NCBI GenBank assembly: GCA_001306305.2
Contig: CP155577.1
Span: 372,001 to 436,000 of the forward strand
Origin: Citromicrobium bathyomarinum
Lineage (GTDB): Bacteria > Pseudomonadota > Alphaproteobacteria > Sphingomonadales > Sphingomonadaceae
Direction of reading: 5' to 3'
DNA: 64,000 bases
Each line of letters opens with the position of its first letter. Position 1 is the first letter of the stretch. The position numbers and the translations under genes are program-made. The notes beneath the pieces were generated by a model, which was not told the DNA's origin, searched no databases, and worked only from the letters and a program-made list of their open reading frames with translations. This document shows, in pieces, positions 44,352 through 52,076 of this stretch.

Positions 44352-44855
44352 ATGACAAAAACACCACTGGGCGCGCCTGCAAGGGAGCGCGCCAAACGCT
44401 CGCGCCTGATCGACCGACAGACGGGCGCGCCGGCGGAAGGCCCGGTCAGCACCCACTGGCGGACCTATTTCCTCGAAGCGCTGGCCGCGACCTCCAACGT
44501 GTCCGCGTCGGCAAGGGCGGCGGGCGTCTCCCCCAGCCGCGCCTACAAGACCCGGCGCGAACATGCGGATTTCGCCGCCGCATGGCGTGGCGCGCTGTAC
44601 GAGGGATACGAGCATCTGGAGATGGAAGTGCTGGCAAGCCTGCGCGGCCACGATCCCGACCGCAAGCTCGACATCACCAGCGCAATCCGCCTGCTCGCCG
44701 CACACCGCGAGGCCATCGCCACCGAGAGGGCGAAGCGCCACGGGCAGGACGAGGCGGAGGTGTTCGCCTCGCTCGAAGCCAAGCTTGCCACGATCCGCGA
44801 GCGCCTCGCCAAGGACGGCGCCGCATCGCAGACCGATGGCGGCGATGGGCGCTGA
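44352..44855 (+). CDS. GTA small-terminase-like protein
   Basis: A 167-residue protein. The central part has an HTH-like segment (ATSNVSASARAAGVSPSRAY) and a helical C-terminal half (LEAKLATIRERLAKDG), as expected for a small terminase subunit of GTA gene g1 type. The ATG at 44352 gives MTKTPLG; an alternative at 44289 has GAGG 14 bases upstream, so the start is uncertain. It overlaps the large terminase start by 20 bases. It would bind DNA and feed the packaging motor. Confidence 0.75.
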   Translation: MTKTPLGAPARERAKRSRLIDRQTGAPAEGPVSTHWRTYFLEALAATSNVSASARAAGVSPSRAYKTRREHADFAAAWRGALYEGYEHLEMEVLASLRGHDPDRKLDITSAIRLLAAHREAIATERAKRHGQDEAEVFASLEAKLATIRERLAKDGAASQTDGGDGR

Positions 44856-46215
44856 CTGGCTGGGCGACCTGCTCAAACTTGCCCCAGAGGCGCGGCTCGA
44901 CTGGTACGCCTCGCTGAGCAAAGGAGATGCCCACGCGATCGCCCGCTACTGGCCGCTCTGGGCGCGGGCGGAACAGATGCCGCCGACAAGCGACTGGCAC
45001 ACGTGGCTGATCTGCGCCGGGCGCGGCTTCGGCAAAACGCGGGCGGGTGCCGAATGGGTGCGCATGCTCGCGCGCACCGATCGGCACGCCCGGATCGCGC
45101 TGGTCGGTGCCTCTCTGGCCGAGGTGCGCAGCGTCATGATCGAAGGGGAGAGCGGCATCCTCGCGGTGTCGCCGCCGGATTATGCTCCGCAATGGGAGCC
45201 GAGCCTGCGGCGGCTCTCGTGGCCTGGCGGCGCGCGCGGCTATTGCTACTCCGCCGCCGAGCCCGAATCCTTGCGCGGTCCACAGCACAGCCACGCGTGG
45301 TGCGACGAGATTGCCAAGTGGGACAATGCAGGCGAGCGTGCCACGGCGGCGTGGGACAACCTGCAGATGGGCCTGCGCCTGGGTGAGCACCCCCGCGTCG
45401 CTGCGACCACCACACCGCGCGCCGTGCCGCTGGTCCGGCGACTGCTGGAGGAGGCCGAAACCGGCGACGTCGCGGTAACGCGCGGGACGACATGGGACAA
45501 CGAGGACAACCTCCCCACCCGCTTCGTCGACCGGATGCGCCGCCAGTTCGCCAGCACCACGCTGGGGCGGCAGGAACTCGACGGCGAACTGCTGAGAGAT
45601 ATCGAAGGCGCGCTGTGGACCCGCGCCATGCTGGAGATGTGCCGCATTCCTCCCCCTCCCCTTCAGGGGAGGGGGTCGGGGGGTGGGGCAGCGACCAAGA
45701 CCAACGGTCTCACCCGCATCGTCATAGGCGTAGATCCCCCCGCCAGCGCCCACGGCGACGCTTGCGGCATCGTAGTCTGCGGCATCGACGAAGAAGCGCT
45801 CGCCATCGTCCTCGCCGACGAAAGCGTGGAGCGCGCCTCGCCCGAAAAATGGGCCCGCGCTGTCGCACGAGCCGCCGAGAAGTGGGAGGCCGACCGTGTG
45901 ATCGCCGAGGCCAACCAGGGCGGCGCGATGGTCGAAAGCGTGCTGCGCGCGGCGGATGTGTCGCTGCCGGTGAAGCTGGTCCACGCCAGCCGCGGCAAGG
46001 CCGCCCGCGCCGAGCCGGTCGCCGCGCTCTACGAAGCAGGCCGCGTGCGCCACGCCGGGCTGTTCGCGAAGCTGGAGGACCAGCTGTGCGGGCTAATCGT
46101 GGGCGGCGGCTACGAAGGCCCGGGCCGCTCCCCCGACCGCGCCGACGCGCTGGTCTGGGCGCTGAGCGAGCTGATGCTGGGGAAGAGCGGAAGGCCGCGG
46201 GTGCGGGGGATGTGA
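44836..46215 (+). CDS. GTA large terminase
   Basis: A 459-residue packaging motor. The Walker A box GRGFGKTRAG is near residue 61, and the nuclease-domain start LTRIVIGVDPPAS near 295. The two domains are joined by a linker that contains an in-frame repeat-encoded insertion (PPPPLQGRGSGGG, about residues 272-285). It starts with ATG at 44836 inside the preceding gene; ATG 44845 is alternative. It converges with the antisense gene at 46233. Headful packaging is the known mode of RcGTA terminase. Confidence 0.9.
   Translation: MAAMGADWLGDLLKLAPEARLDWYASLSKGDAHAIARYWPLWARAEQMPPTSDWHTWLICAGRGFGKTRAGAEWVRMLARTDRHARIALVGASLAEVRSVMIEGESGILAVSPPDYAPQWEPSLRRLSWPGGARGYCYSAAEPESLRGPQHSHAWCDEIAKWDNAGERATAAWDNLQMGLRLGEHPRVAATTTPRAVPLVRRLLEEAETGDVAVTRGTTWDNEDNLPTRFVDRMRRQFASTTLGRQELDGELLRDIEGALWTRAMLEMCRIPPPPLQGRGSGGGAATKTNGLTRIVIGVDPPASAHGDACGIVVCGIDEEALAIVLADESVERASPEKWARAVARAAEKWEADRVIAEANQGGAMVESVLRAADVSLPVKLVHASRGKAARAEPVAALYEAGRVRHAGLFAKLEDQLCGLIVGGGYEGPGRSPDRADALVWALSELMLGKSGRPRVRGM
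45649..45693 (+). repeat. Palindromic GC repeat inserted in the terminase gene
   Basis: CCCTCCCC / TTCA / GGGGAGGG with a flanking GGTCGGGGGGTGGGGC tail. The same element occurs inverted at 48629-48671 between protease and capsid genes. Translated in frame it gives PPPPLQGRGSGGG. Such elements recall the palindromic repeats that invade coding regions in Rickettsia and intergenic sites in sphingomonads. Confidence 0.75.
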
Positions 46216-46232
46216 AAGAGCCTACCTCGCAG

Positions 46233-46706
46233 CTAGCCCTTCAGACCTTCCACACACGTCCGGAACGCCTTGAACTCGGGAATGTCCTCGCTCGTGTCCG
46301 CCTCAATGCGCTGCGCCGTTCCGCCGACCGCGTAGGAAAAGCGCCCGGGCGTCTCGCTCAGCATCCATGCGAGGTCGTCCACGCTCATGTCGGCGATGTA
46401 GCCCTGGGCGTAGTCGCCCGCGAAGCCGTCGCGGTAGGTCACCGGGCCGCCGGTCGAGAAGTCGAGACGCATGTAGAAATAGCCTTCGCGCTGGCGTCCG
46501 GGCGTGTCGACCGCGGCCTTGAACATGAGGCCGATGATCGCCGAACCGTCCGTATCGGCGCGCATCAGCAGCGCCTTGGACCCATTGCCCACCTCGATGC
46601 GGCACGTGGCATCGGAGACCTCGACCACGCGGTCCTGCGCGAGCGCAGGCTGGGCCATGGCCGCTCCAGCCATCGCTGCCAGAACGATTGATAGACCTAA
46701 TTTCAT
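46233..46706 (-). CDS. Secreted protein gene antisense within the GTA cluster
   Basis: A 157-residue protein with a clear signal peptide (KLGLSIVLAAMAGAAM then AQPALAQ). The start at 46706 has GGGGGAAG upstream; an ORF reading further upstream is not supported. The mature part (about 130 residues) contains two cysteines (DATCRIEV and FRTCVEG) that could form a disulfide. No family is recognised. It is the only minus-strand gene inside the head-tail cluster, between terminase and portal, so it is probably an inserted cargo (moron-like) gene. Confidence 0.75.
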   Translation of the reverse strand: MKLGLSIVLAAMAGAAMAQPALAQDRVVEVSDATCRIEVGNGSKALLMRADTDGSAIIGLMFKAAVDTPGRQREGYFYMRLDFSTGGPVTYRDGFAGDYAQGYIADMSVDDLAWMLSETPGRFSYAVGGTAQRIEADTSEDIPEFKAFRTCVEGLKG

Positions 46707-46761
46707 CGCTTCCCCCTTTCGGGCCAACCGCCCGGGGGACTGCCTGATCCCGGGAGACGCC

Positions 46762-47913
46762 ATGTCCATGTTTACCGACCTGATCTCCGCCTTCAAGGGC
46801 GGGGGGAGCGCCCGTGTGCCTATTGCGCGCGGGTTCGCCTCGCCTTGGGCGAGCGCGCTGGAAAGCCACGCGCCGCCGTTCGATTATTCGACCAGCCTGC
46901 AGGCGGGCTATGCCTCCAACCCCGTCGCGCAGCGCGCGGTGCGGATCGTGGCCGAGGGCGTCGGGGCCGCACCCGTTTCCACCGATGCGGACGAGCTGCT
47001 CGCGCTCGTCACCGCGCCCAGCGCGGGCCAATCGCTGGTCGAGACGATCGCGGCGCACCTGTTGCTCCACGGCAATGCGTTCATCCAGATCCTGAAGGAC
47101 GCAAGCGGCAGGCCGGTCGAGCTGTTCGCGTTGCGGCCCGAGCGGGTGGCGATCCGCCAGCGCGCCGATGGCTGGCCCGAAGCCTTCGCCTATCATCTCG
47201 GTGCGCAGACGCATGTGATCCCGCTGGAGGACGAGGATGGGTGGCTCGAGCTGATCCACCTCAAATGCCTCAACCCCGGAGACGATCACTATGGCGCGGG
47301 CGCTCTGTCTGCCGCCGCGCAGGCCATCGCGATCCACAATGCGGCGAGCCGCTGGAACCATGCGCTGCTGGAAAACGCGGCGCGACCCTCGGGCGCGCTG
47401 GTCTACCAGCCGGGCGACGGACAGGGGCTGACGGCGGACCAGTTCGAGCGGTTGAAGGCCGAACTCGCCAGCGCCTTCCAGGGCCAAGGCAATGCCGGGC
47501 GGCCCATGCTGCTCGAAGGCGGGCTGAGCTGGCAGAGCATGGCCCTGAGCCCCGCCGACATGGACTTCGCCACGCTCAAGGCGGCGGCGGCGCGCGACAT
47601 CGCGCTCGCCTTCGGGGTGCCGCCGATGCTGCTCGGCCTGCCGGGCGACAACACCTATTCCAATTACCGCGAGGCGAACCGCGCGCTGTGGCGCCTCACC
47701 CTCCTGCCGCTGGCGGACAAGATCTTCGGTGGGATCGCCGCGGGGATGGCGCCGTGGTTCTCCGATGCGCAGATCGCGGTCGATCTCGACCGGGTGCCCG
47801 CGCTTTCCGAAGATCGCGAGCGTTTGTGGAAGCAGGTTAGCGAGGCGGATTTCCTCACGCCCGAGGAACGCCGCGCAATGCTCGGCCTCGCTCCGCAGGA
47901 GAACCGGTCATGA
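46762..47913 (+). CDS. HK97-type portal protein
   Basis: A 383-residue portal: SNPVAQRAVRIVAEGVGAAP near the start, LLLHGNAFIQILKDASGRPV, and the crown/stem signature DNTYSNYREANRALWRLTLL near residue 300. The ATG at 46762 (MSMFTDLIS) is the family start; the frame is open further upstream through the antisense gene but without similarity. It forms the dodecameric vertex for DNA passage. Confidence 0.92.
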   Translation: MSMFTDLISAFKGGGSARVPIARGFASPWASALESHAPPFDYSTSLQAGYASNPVAQRAVRIVAEGVGAAPVSTDADELLALVTAPSAGQSLVETIAAHLLLHGNAFIQILKDASGRPVELFALRPERVAIRQRADGWPEAFAYHLGAQTHVIPLEDEDGWLELIHLKCLNPGDDHYGAGALSAAAQAIAIHNAASRWNHALLENAARPSGALVYQPGDGQGLTADQFERLKAELASAFQGQGNAGRPMLLEGGLSWQSMALSPADMDFATLKAAAARDIALAFGVPPMLLGLPGDNTYSNYREANRALWRLTLLPLADKIFGGIAAGMAPWFSDAQIAVDLDRVPALSEDRERLWKQVSEADFLTPEERRAMLGLAPQENRS

Positions 47914-48218
47914 CCACCGAAGACATGCTTACCGCGCTGCTCTCGCAGGCGCGGGCCGAGGGCGCGGAGCTGGTCACGCTGCGCGCGATTGCCGAGGAAG
48001 CGGGTGAGCTGGGCGCGGCGCGCGCGCTCGCCCGGATCGGCCTGTCGGACGAGGCTGCCTCGGGCGATATCGACGAGCTGCGCGAGCTGCTGCAGGCCTG
48101 GCGCGATGCCAAGGCGAGCGCGTGGAAGGCCGCGATCGAGTGGCTGGTGCGCGGCGTGTTCGCGGCGCTTCTGGTCGGGATCGCGGTGCGGCTCGGTGTC
48201 GCGGAGCTGGTGCGATGA
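47910..48218 (+). CDS. DUF6127-like small membrane protein
   Basis: A 102-residue protein. An acidic/helical N-terminal half (TTEDMLTALLSQARAEGAEL) is followed by a C-terminal membrane helix (RGVFAALLVGIAVRLGVAEL). It resembles DUF6127 proteins that sit between portal and protease in sphingomonad GTAs (compare g3.5 of RcGTA). ATGA overlaps join it to the portal and protease genes. Function unknown. Confidence 0.7.
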   Translation: MTTEDMLTALLSQARAEGAELVTLRAIAEEAGELGAARALARIGLSDEAASGDIDELRELLQAWRDAKASAWKAAIEWLVRGVFAALLVGIAVRLGVAELVR

Positions 48219-48604
48219 GGATCGCCGGCTATGCCGCGCTGTTCGACATTGCCGATGCCGCGCGCGACACCATCCGCCCCGGTGCCTTTGCCGCCACTCT
48301 GGCGCAGCGCCGCGATCCCCTGCCGCTGCTGTGGCAGCACGACCCGCGCCAGCGGATCGGCTGGGTCGAGCGGGTCGGCGAGGATGCGCGCGGCCTGCGC
48401 GTGGTCGCCGCGATCGACCGGCCCGCCAGCCGCGCGGCTGCTCTGCTGGCGGCACGCACGGTGTCCGGCCTCAGCTTCGGGTTCCGCGCGCGGTCGGCGC
48501 ATAGCGGACCGCAGGGGCGCGAGCTGATCGCGCTCGACCTGATCGAGATCAGCCTCGTCACCCACCCGCTCCAGCATGGGGCGCGGGTGCATCTGGTCGC
48601 CTGA
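48215..48604 (+). CDS. HK97-type prohead protease
   Basis: A 129-residue protease: MRIAGYAALFDIADAARDTI, LPLLWQHDP (the catalytic His) and LSFGFRARSAHSGP (the catalytic Ser region), ending with EISLVTHPLQHGARV. It trims the capsid N-terminus. The ATGA overlap with the previous gene fixes the start. The palindromic repeat at 48629 follows its stop. Confidence 0.9.
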   Translation: MRIAGYAALFDIADAARDTIRPGAFAATLAQRRDPLPLLWQHDPRQRIGWVERVGEDARGLRVVAAIDRPASRAAALLAARTVSGLSFGFRARSAHSGPQGRELIALDLIEISLVTHPLQHGARVHLVA

Positions 48605-48628
48605 CTTCCTCCGACCCCGTCAAACCTC

Positions 48629-48671
48629 GCCTGCCCCACCCCAACCCCCTCCCCTGCAAGGAGAGGGGGTC
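48629..48671 (-). repeat. Second copy of the palindromic GC repeat
   Basis: ACCCCCTC...GAGGGGGT hairpin with an adjacent run of C (GCCCCACCCC). Read on the minus strand it matches the element in the terminase gene over about 40 bases with few differences. It lies in the short gap between protease and capsid genes and may also affect transcription or mRNA stability. Confidence 0.7.
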
Positions 48672-48703
48672 TTTCCCGTGCCAACGAAAGAGAGATCGCC
48701 ATT

Positions 48704-49897
48704 ATGGACATGCCCTTCCCCACCACTGCCCCCGCCGCTCAGCCCGCTCCCCCATCCAGCGCGGACACCACCGCGATCGACGCCAGCTTCGATGTCGTCG
48801 CCCGGCAGGACCGGGTGGAACAGCAGGTCGAGGATCTTCGCACCGAAGTCGACGAGGTTAAGCTGCGGGTCGACCGGATCGCCCAGGGCGCACAACGTGC
48901 GGCGCAGCGCCCCGCACTTGCCGCCACCAGTGCCGCCCAGACCGAGGTGAAGGGCTTCGTCGATGGCTATCTGCGGTGTGGCAATACGCATGAGATCAAG
49001 TCGATCTCCGGCACCAGCCCGAGCGATGGCGGCTATGCCGTGCCGCGCCAGATCGATGCGATGATCGCCCGCCAGCTGACCGAGATCAGCCCGATCCGCG
49101 CGCTGGCGCAGGTCGTCCAGACCGGCAGCGCGGGCTATCGCAAGCTGGTCGCCACCGGCGGCACCGCCAGCGGCTGGGCGGGCGAGACGGCCGAGCGGCC
49201 CGAGACCGACACGCCCAGCTTCGCGGAAATCGCCCCGCCCAGCGGCGACCTCTACGCCAACCCGGCGGCGAGCCAGGCGATGCTCGACGACGCAGGCTTC
49301 GATCTGGAATCCTGGCTGTCGAGCGAGATCGCGATGGAGTTCGCCCGCGCCGAAGGTGCCGCCTTCGTCAACGGCTCCGGCACCAACCAGCCCAAGGGCT
49401 TCCTCAAGGCCCCCACCAGCACGCTGGGCGATGCCGCGCGCACCTTCGGCAGCGTGCAATATGTCGGCACCGGCGATGCGACCGGCTTCGGCACCGATCC
49501 GGAAGAAAAGCTGATCGACCTCGTCCACACGATGAAGGCGGGCCACCGCCAGGGCGCAAGCTTCGTGATGAACTCGACCACGCTGGCCGAGGTGCGCAAG
49601 CTCAAGACCAGCGACGGCGCATTCCTGTGGCAGCCCGGCCTGATCGAGGGCCAGCCGGACCGGCTGCTGGGCTATCCGGTGGTCGAGGCGGAGGACATGC
49701 CGGACATTGCGGGCGGCGCGTACCCGATCGCCTTCGGCAATTTCCGCCACGGCTATCTGATCGCCGAACGCAGCGCGACGCAGGTGCTGCGCGATCCCTT
49801 CACCAACAAGCCCTTCGTCCACTTCTACGCGACCAAGCGGATCGGCGGGCAGGTGCTCGACAGCGCAGCGATCAAGCTGCTGCGGATCGAGGCCTGA
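48704..49897 (+). CDS. HK97-type major capsid protein
   Basis: A 397-residue capsid protein. The first about 100 residues are a coiled-coil delta domain (VARQDRVEQQVEDLRTEVDE) expected to be cleaved by the protease. The HK97 fold then starts near KSISGTSPSDGGYAVPRQID. Conserved segments include EMEFARAEG-like IAMEFARAEGAAFVNGSG and LLGYPVVEAEDMPDI. The ribosome binding site AAAGAGAG precedes the ATG. It is followed by a strong terminator. Confidence 0.95.
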   Translation: MDMPFPTTAPAAQPAPPSSADTTAIDASFDVVARQDRVEQQVEDLRTEVDEVKLRVDRIAQGAQRAAQRPALAATSAAQTEVKGFVDGYLRCGNTHEIKSISGTSPSDGGYAVPRQIDAMIARQLTEISPIRALAQVVQTGSAGYRKLVATGGTASGWAGETAERPETDTPSFAEIAPPSGDLYANPAASQAMLDDAGFDLESWLSSEIAMEFARAEGAAFVNGSGTNQPKGFLKAPTSTLGDAARTFGSVQYVGTGDATGFGTDPEEKLIDLVHTMKAGHRQGASFVMNSTTLAEVRKLKTSDGAFLWQPGLIEGQPDRLLGYPVVEAEDMPDIAGGAYPIAFGNFRHGYLIAERSATQVLRDPFTNKPFVHFYATKRIGGQVLDSAAIKLLRIEA

Positions 49898-49940
49898 CGC
49901 CGGGCGGCGCGGGCGGGCCCTTCCCGCAACCGCGCCGCCG

Positions 49941-49988
49941 CGCCCGCGTCGGCTCCCCCATTCCCCCGGCCGACGCGGGCGCCCTTTT
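49941..49988 (+). terminator. Strong rho-independent terminator after the capsid gene
   Basis: CGCCCGCGTCGGC (49941-49953) pairs perfectly over 13 bases with GCCGACGCGGGCG (49969-49981), followed by CCCTTTT. It lies 44 bases after the capsid stop and before the connector gene. It would cap transcription after the capsid gene and lower downstream tail expression. Confidence 0.8.
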
Positions 49989-50014
49989 CACGACGATCAT
50001 TTCAGGAGACCGCC

Positions 50015-50554
50015 ATGATACGCACGGTGCTGGCGACCGGCGATCTCGCGCCCGCGCTGGCCGAGCTCAAGCATTGGCTCGGCATCACCCGCCCGGCCGA
50101 CGATGCCCAGCTGACCGGCCTGATCGGGGCCGCGATGGAGGCGTGCGAGCGGTTCACCACCCTCACTCCGATCGCCTCGACCATCGAGGAGGTGATGGAG
50201 GCGAGCCATGAATGGACGCGGCTTGCCAGCCGACCCATCGCGCGGCTCACGAAGATCGAGCGGCTGGCCGATGACGGCACCCGCACCGCGCTGGGCGAGG
50301 AGGATTACGACCTGCATCTGGCGGGTGACGGCTCGGCGCAATTGCGGCTGCGCAGCGGTCCTTACCTGAGCCGCGTCGTGGTCACGCTGGAGACGGGCCT
50401 TGCGCCCGACTGGCCCGGTCTGCCCGATGGCTTGCGCCACGGCATCCTGCGCTTCGCCGCCTTCCTCCACCGCGAGGGCGAGGCTGCGGGCGGCGAGCCA
50501 CCCGCCGCGATTGCGGCGCTGTGGCGGCCCTGGCGCGTGCTGAGGCTGGCGTGA
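50015..50554 (+). CDS. Head-tail connector protein (gp6/phiE125 gp8 type)
   Basis: A 179-residue protein: LKHWLGITRPADDAQLTGL and ACERFTTLTPIASTIEE in the N-terminal helical domain, then beta-rich segments (RLTKIERLADDGTRTALG). It matches RcGTA g6, the adaptor below the portal. CAGGAG precedes the ATG. Its stop overlaps the next start by one base. Confidence 0.85.
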   Translation: MIRTVLATGDLAPALAELKHWLGITRPADDAQLTGLIGAAMEACERFTTLTPIASTIEEVMEASHEWTRLASRPIARLTKIERLADDGTRTALGEEDYDLHLAGDGSAQLRLRSGPYLSRVVVTLETGLAPDWPGLPDGLRHGILRFAAFLHREGEAAGGEPPAAIAALWRPWRVLRLA

Positions 50555-50718
50555 TGGCCGGGATGATCCGCGTGCGGATGCCCGCGCTCGACCGGCTGGC
50601 CCATGCGCTGGAGCGGCGGGCGCTCAAGCGCCTCGAAGCTCGCGCCCGGGCCCACAGGCTGAGCGGCGATCCGTGGCGCTCGCCCGACCGGCTCTGGCCT
50701 CATTTCGGAGACGACTGA
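50554..50718 (+). CDS. Small GTA-cluster protein (54 aa)
   Basis: A 54-residue very basic protein (IRVRMPALDRLAHALERRAL) overlapping both neighbours by one base. In RcGTA this position is held by g7 of about double length, a head-closure component. I cannot confirm homology; it could be a shortened form. Basic and helical, without membrane segment. Confidence 0.55.
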   Translation: MAGMIRVRMPALDRLAHALERRALKRLEARARAHRLSGDPWRSPDRLWPHFGDD

Positions 50719-51110
50719 TGGAAACCCGGCTGCGCGCCGCGCTGCTCGATCACCTGCGCGCCGATCCGGCGCTGATGGACGCGATCAATCTGGTCGACGA
50801 GGCGGAGGTGGAGCGCGCCTCGCCCCCGTGGCTCGCACTGGTCGCCTCCGCCTCGACCGACTGGGGCACCAAGACCGAGGCCGGGCGCGAGGTGCGCATC
50901 GCGCTCGAACTGCGGCTGCACGGCGACGATCCGGCGAGCGGCGGGGACATCGCCGCACGGGTCGATGCCCGCACGCTCGCCCTGCCTGCGCAGCAGTCCG
51001 GCTTCCGCGTGGTCAGCGCCGCCTTCCTGCGCGGCCGCGCCGAACGCCGCGCGCTCAATGCCCGCGCATTGCTGCGCGAATACCGTTTCCGCCTGCTCGC
51101 TTCCGACTGA
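50718..51110 (+). CDS. DUF3168 tail terminator
   Basis: A 130-residue protein with the DUF3168 pattern: LRAALLDHLRADPALMDAIN, KTEAGREVRIALELRLHGDD and a C-terminal RALNARALLREYRFRLLA. It corresponds to RcGTA g8, the tail-tube terminator at the head-tail joint. It starts one base inside the previous gene's stop. The major tail gene follows 17 bases later. Confidence 0.87.
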   Translation: METRLRAALLDHLRADPALMDAINLVDEAEVERASPPWLALVASASTDWGTKTEAGREVRIALELRLHGDDPASGGDIAARVDARTLALPAQQSGFRVVSAAFLRGRAERRALNARALLREYRFRLLASD

Positions 51111-51127
51111 TCCCGAAAGGACATCCC

Positions 51128-51547
51128 ATGACCGCACAAAGAGGCTCCGCCTTCCTCCTCAAGATCGGCGACGGCACCCAAGAAAACGGGGGCCCGCCCG
51201 CCTACCAGACTGTCGCCGGGCTGCGGACCACGCAGCTGGCGATCAACGGCGACAGCGTGGTGGTGACGCACAAGGAATCGGGCGGCTGGCGCGAATTGCT
51301 GTCGGGCGCGGGCACCCGCTCGGTCTCGGTCAGCGCGGGCGGCATCTTCCTCGGCTCGGATGCCGAGGCGCGGGTGCGGACCCACGCGCTGGCGGGCACG
51401 ATCGATGACTATGAATTGTCGTTCGAGGATGGCGCGCGGCTGCGCGGGCGCTTCCTCGTCCAGCGGCTCGACTATTCGGGCGATTTCAACGGCGAGCGCA
51501 ATTACACGATCCAGCTCGAAAGCTCGGGCCCGGTCGTCCCGGCATGA
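51128..51547 (+). CDS. Major tail tube protein (TP901-1 type)
   Basis: A 139-residue tail tube protein: TAQRGSAFLLKIGDG at the start, then beta strands TVAGLRTTQLAINGDSVVVT, SGAGTRSVSVSAGGIFLG and RLRGRFLVQRLDYSGDFN, of the phage tail tube fold (RcGTA g9). It overlaps the next gene by four bases. The ATG at 51128 follows AAAGGACATCCC. Confidence 0.9.
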   Translation: MTAQRGSAFLLKIGDGTQENGGPPAYQTVAGLRTTQLAINGDSVVVTHKESGGWRELLSGAGTRSVSVSAGGIFLGSDAEARVRTHALAGTIDDYELSFEDGARLRGRFLVQRLDYSGDFNGERNYTIQLESSGPVVPA

Positions 51548-51885
51548 CCCCGGAACAGGTCCGGGGTGACGAACCCAATCCGCCCCCCAACCCCCTGCGC
51601 GGGGAAGCGGCGATCCGCATCGCGGGCGAGACCCATGTGCTGCGCCCCAGCCTCACCGCGCTGGTCGCGGCGGAGGAAGAACTCGGACCGCTATTCGCGC
51701 TGGTCGAGCGTGCAGCCAATGGCGAGCTGCGCCTGGCCGAAATCGCCGCGCTGTTCTGGCACTGCCTGCAATCGCGCGAGGGGCTGACCCGCGAGGCTGT
51801 GGGCGAAGCGATTCTGGCGGGCGGGCTTGCCGCCGCCACAAAGCCGCTGCGCGCGCTGCTCGGCGCGATTCTGCAGGGCCGATGA
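51544..51885 (+). CDS. GTA tail-assembly-chaperone protein (g10 type)
   Basis: A 113-residue protein. The conserved family part begins near residue 20 (GEAAIRIAGETHVLRPSLTA); a 20-residue tail before it is encoded by a palindrome (ACCCCGGA/TCCGGGGT) and part of the GC repeat. In RcGTA, g10 and the next gene are made from one region by frameshift-like expression; here they are separate overlapping ORFs. The short repeat-encoded tail is unusual. Confidence 0.8.
   Translation: MTPEQVRGDEPNPPPNPLRGEAAIRIAGETHVLRPSLTALVAAEEELGPLFALVERAANGELRLAEIAALFWHCLQSREGLTREAVGEAILAGGLAAATKPLRALLGAILQGR
51547..51567 (+). repeat. Palindrome directly after the chaperone start codon
   Basis: ACCCCGGA, a 5-base loop, then TCCGGGGT: a hairpin immediately behind the ATG at 51544, overlapping the preceding gene's stop. 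It may hide or pace initiation of the chaperone, or be a neutral repeat remnant. Confidence 0.6.
51581..51604 (-). repeat. Partial third copy of the GC palindromic repeat
   Basis: CCCCCCAACCCCCTGCGCGG, read on the minus strand, matches the tail and right stem of the elements at 45649 and 48629. It lies within the first 20 codons of the chaperone gene and codes for PPNPLRG-like residues. Confidence 0.5.
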
Positions 51886-52076
51886 CCCGCGCCTTCTCCC
51901 CCGGCGTGCCGCCGCTGGCAGCGCTCGCCGCGCAGGCGCTGGGCTGGACGCCGGACGCGTTCTGGCACGCCACCCCCGCCGAACTCGCCGCCGCGCTCGG
52001 TCCGACTTCGCCCGTTGGCGATGGCGTTGACCGAAGCGACCTCGACAGCCTGATGGAGCAATATCCCGATGCCTGA
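51882..52076 (+). CDS. Small tail assembly chaperone (TAC family, rcc01693 type)
   Basis: A 64-residue protein: AALAAQALGWTPDAFWHATP followed by a polar tail with SDLDSLMEQYPDA. It matches the short GTA tail chaperones that guide the tape measure. It starts four bases before the g10-type stop and overlaps the tape measure start by eight. Confidence 0.85.
   Translation: MTRAFSPGVPPLAALAAQALGWTPDAFWHATPAELAAALGPTSPVGDGVDRSDLDSLMEQYPDA

Noticed and set aside
48620-49822. Minus-strand 400-codon frame opposite the capsid gene
   Set aside because: Shadow of the capsid gene with repetitive Gly/Ala/Arg composition.
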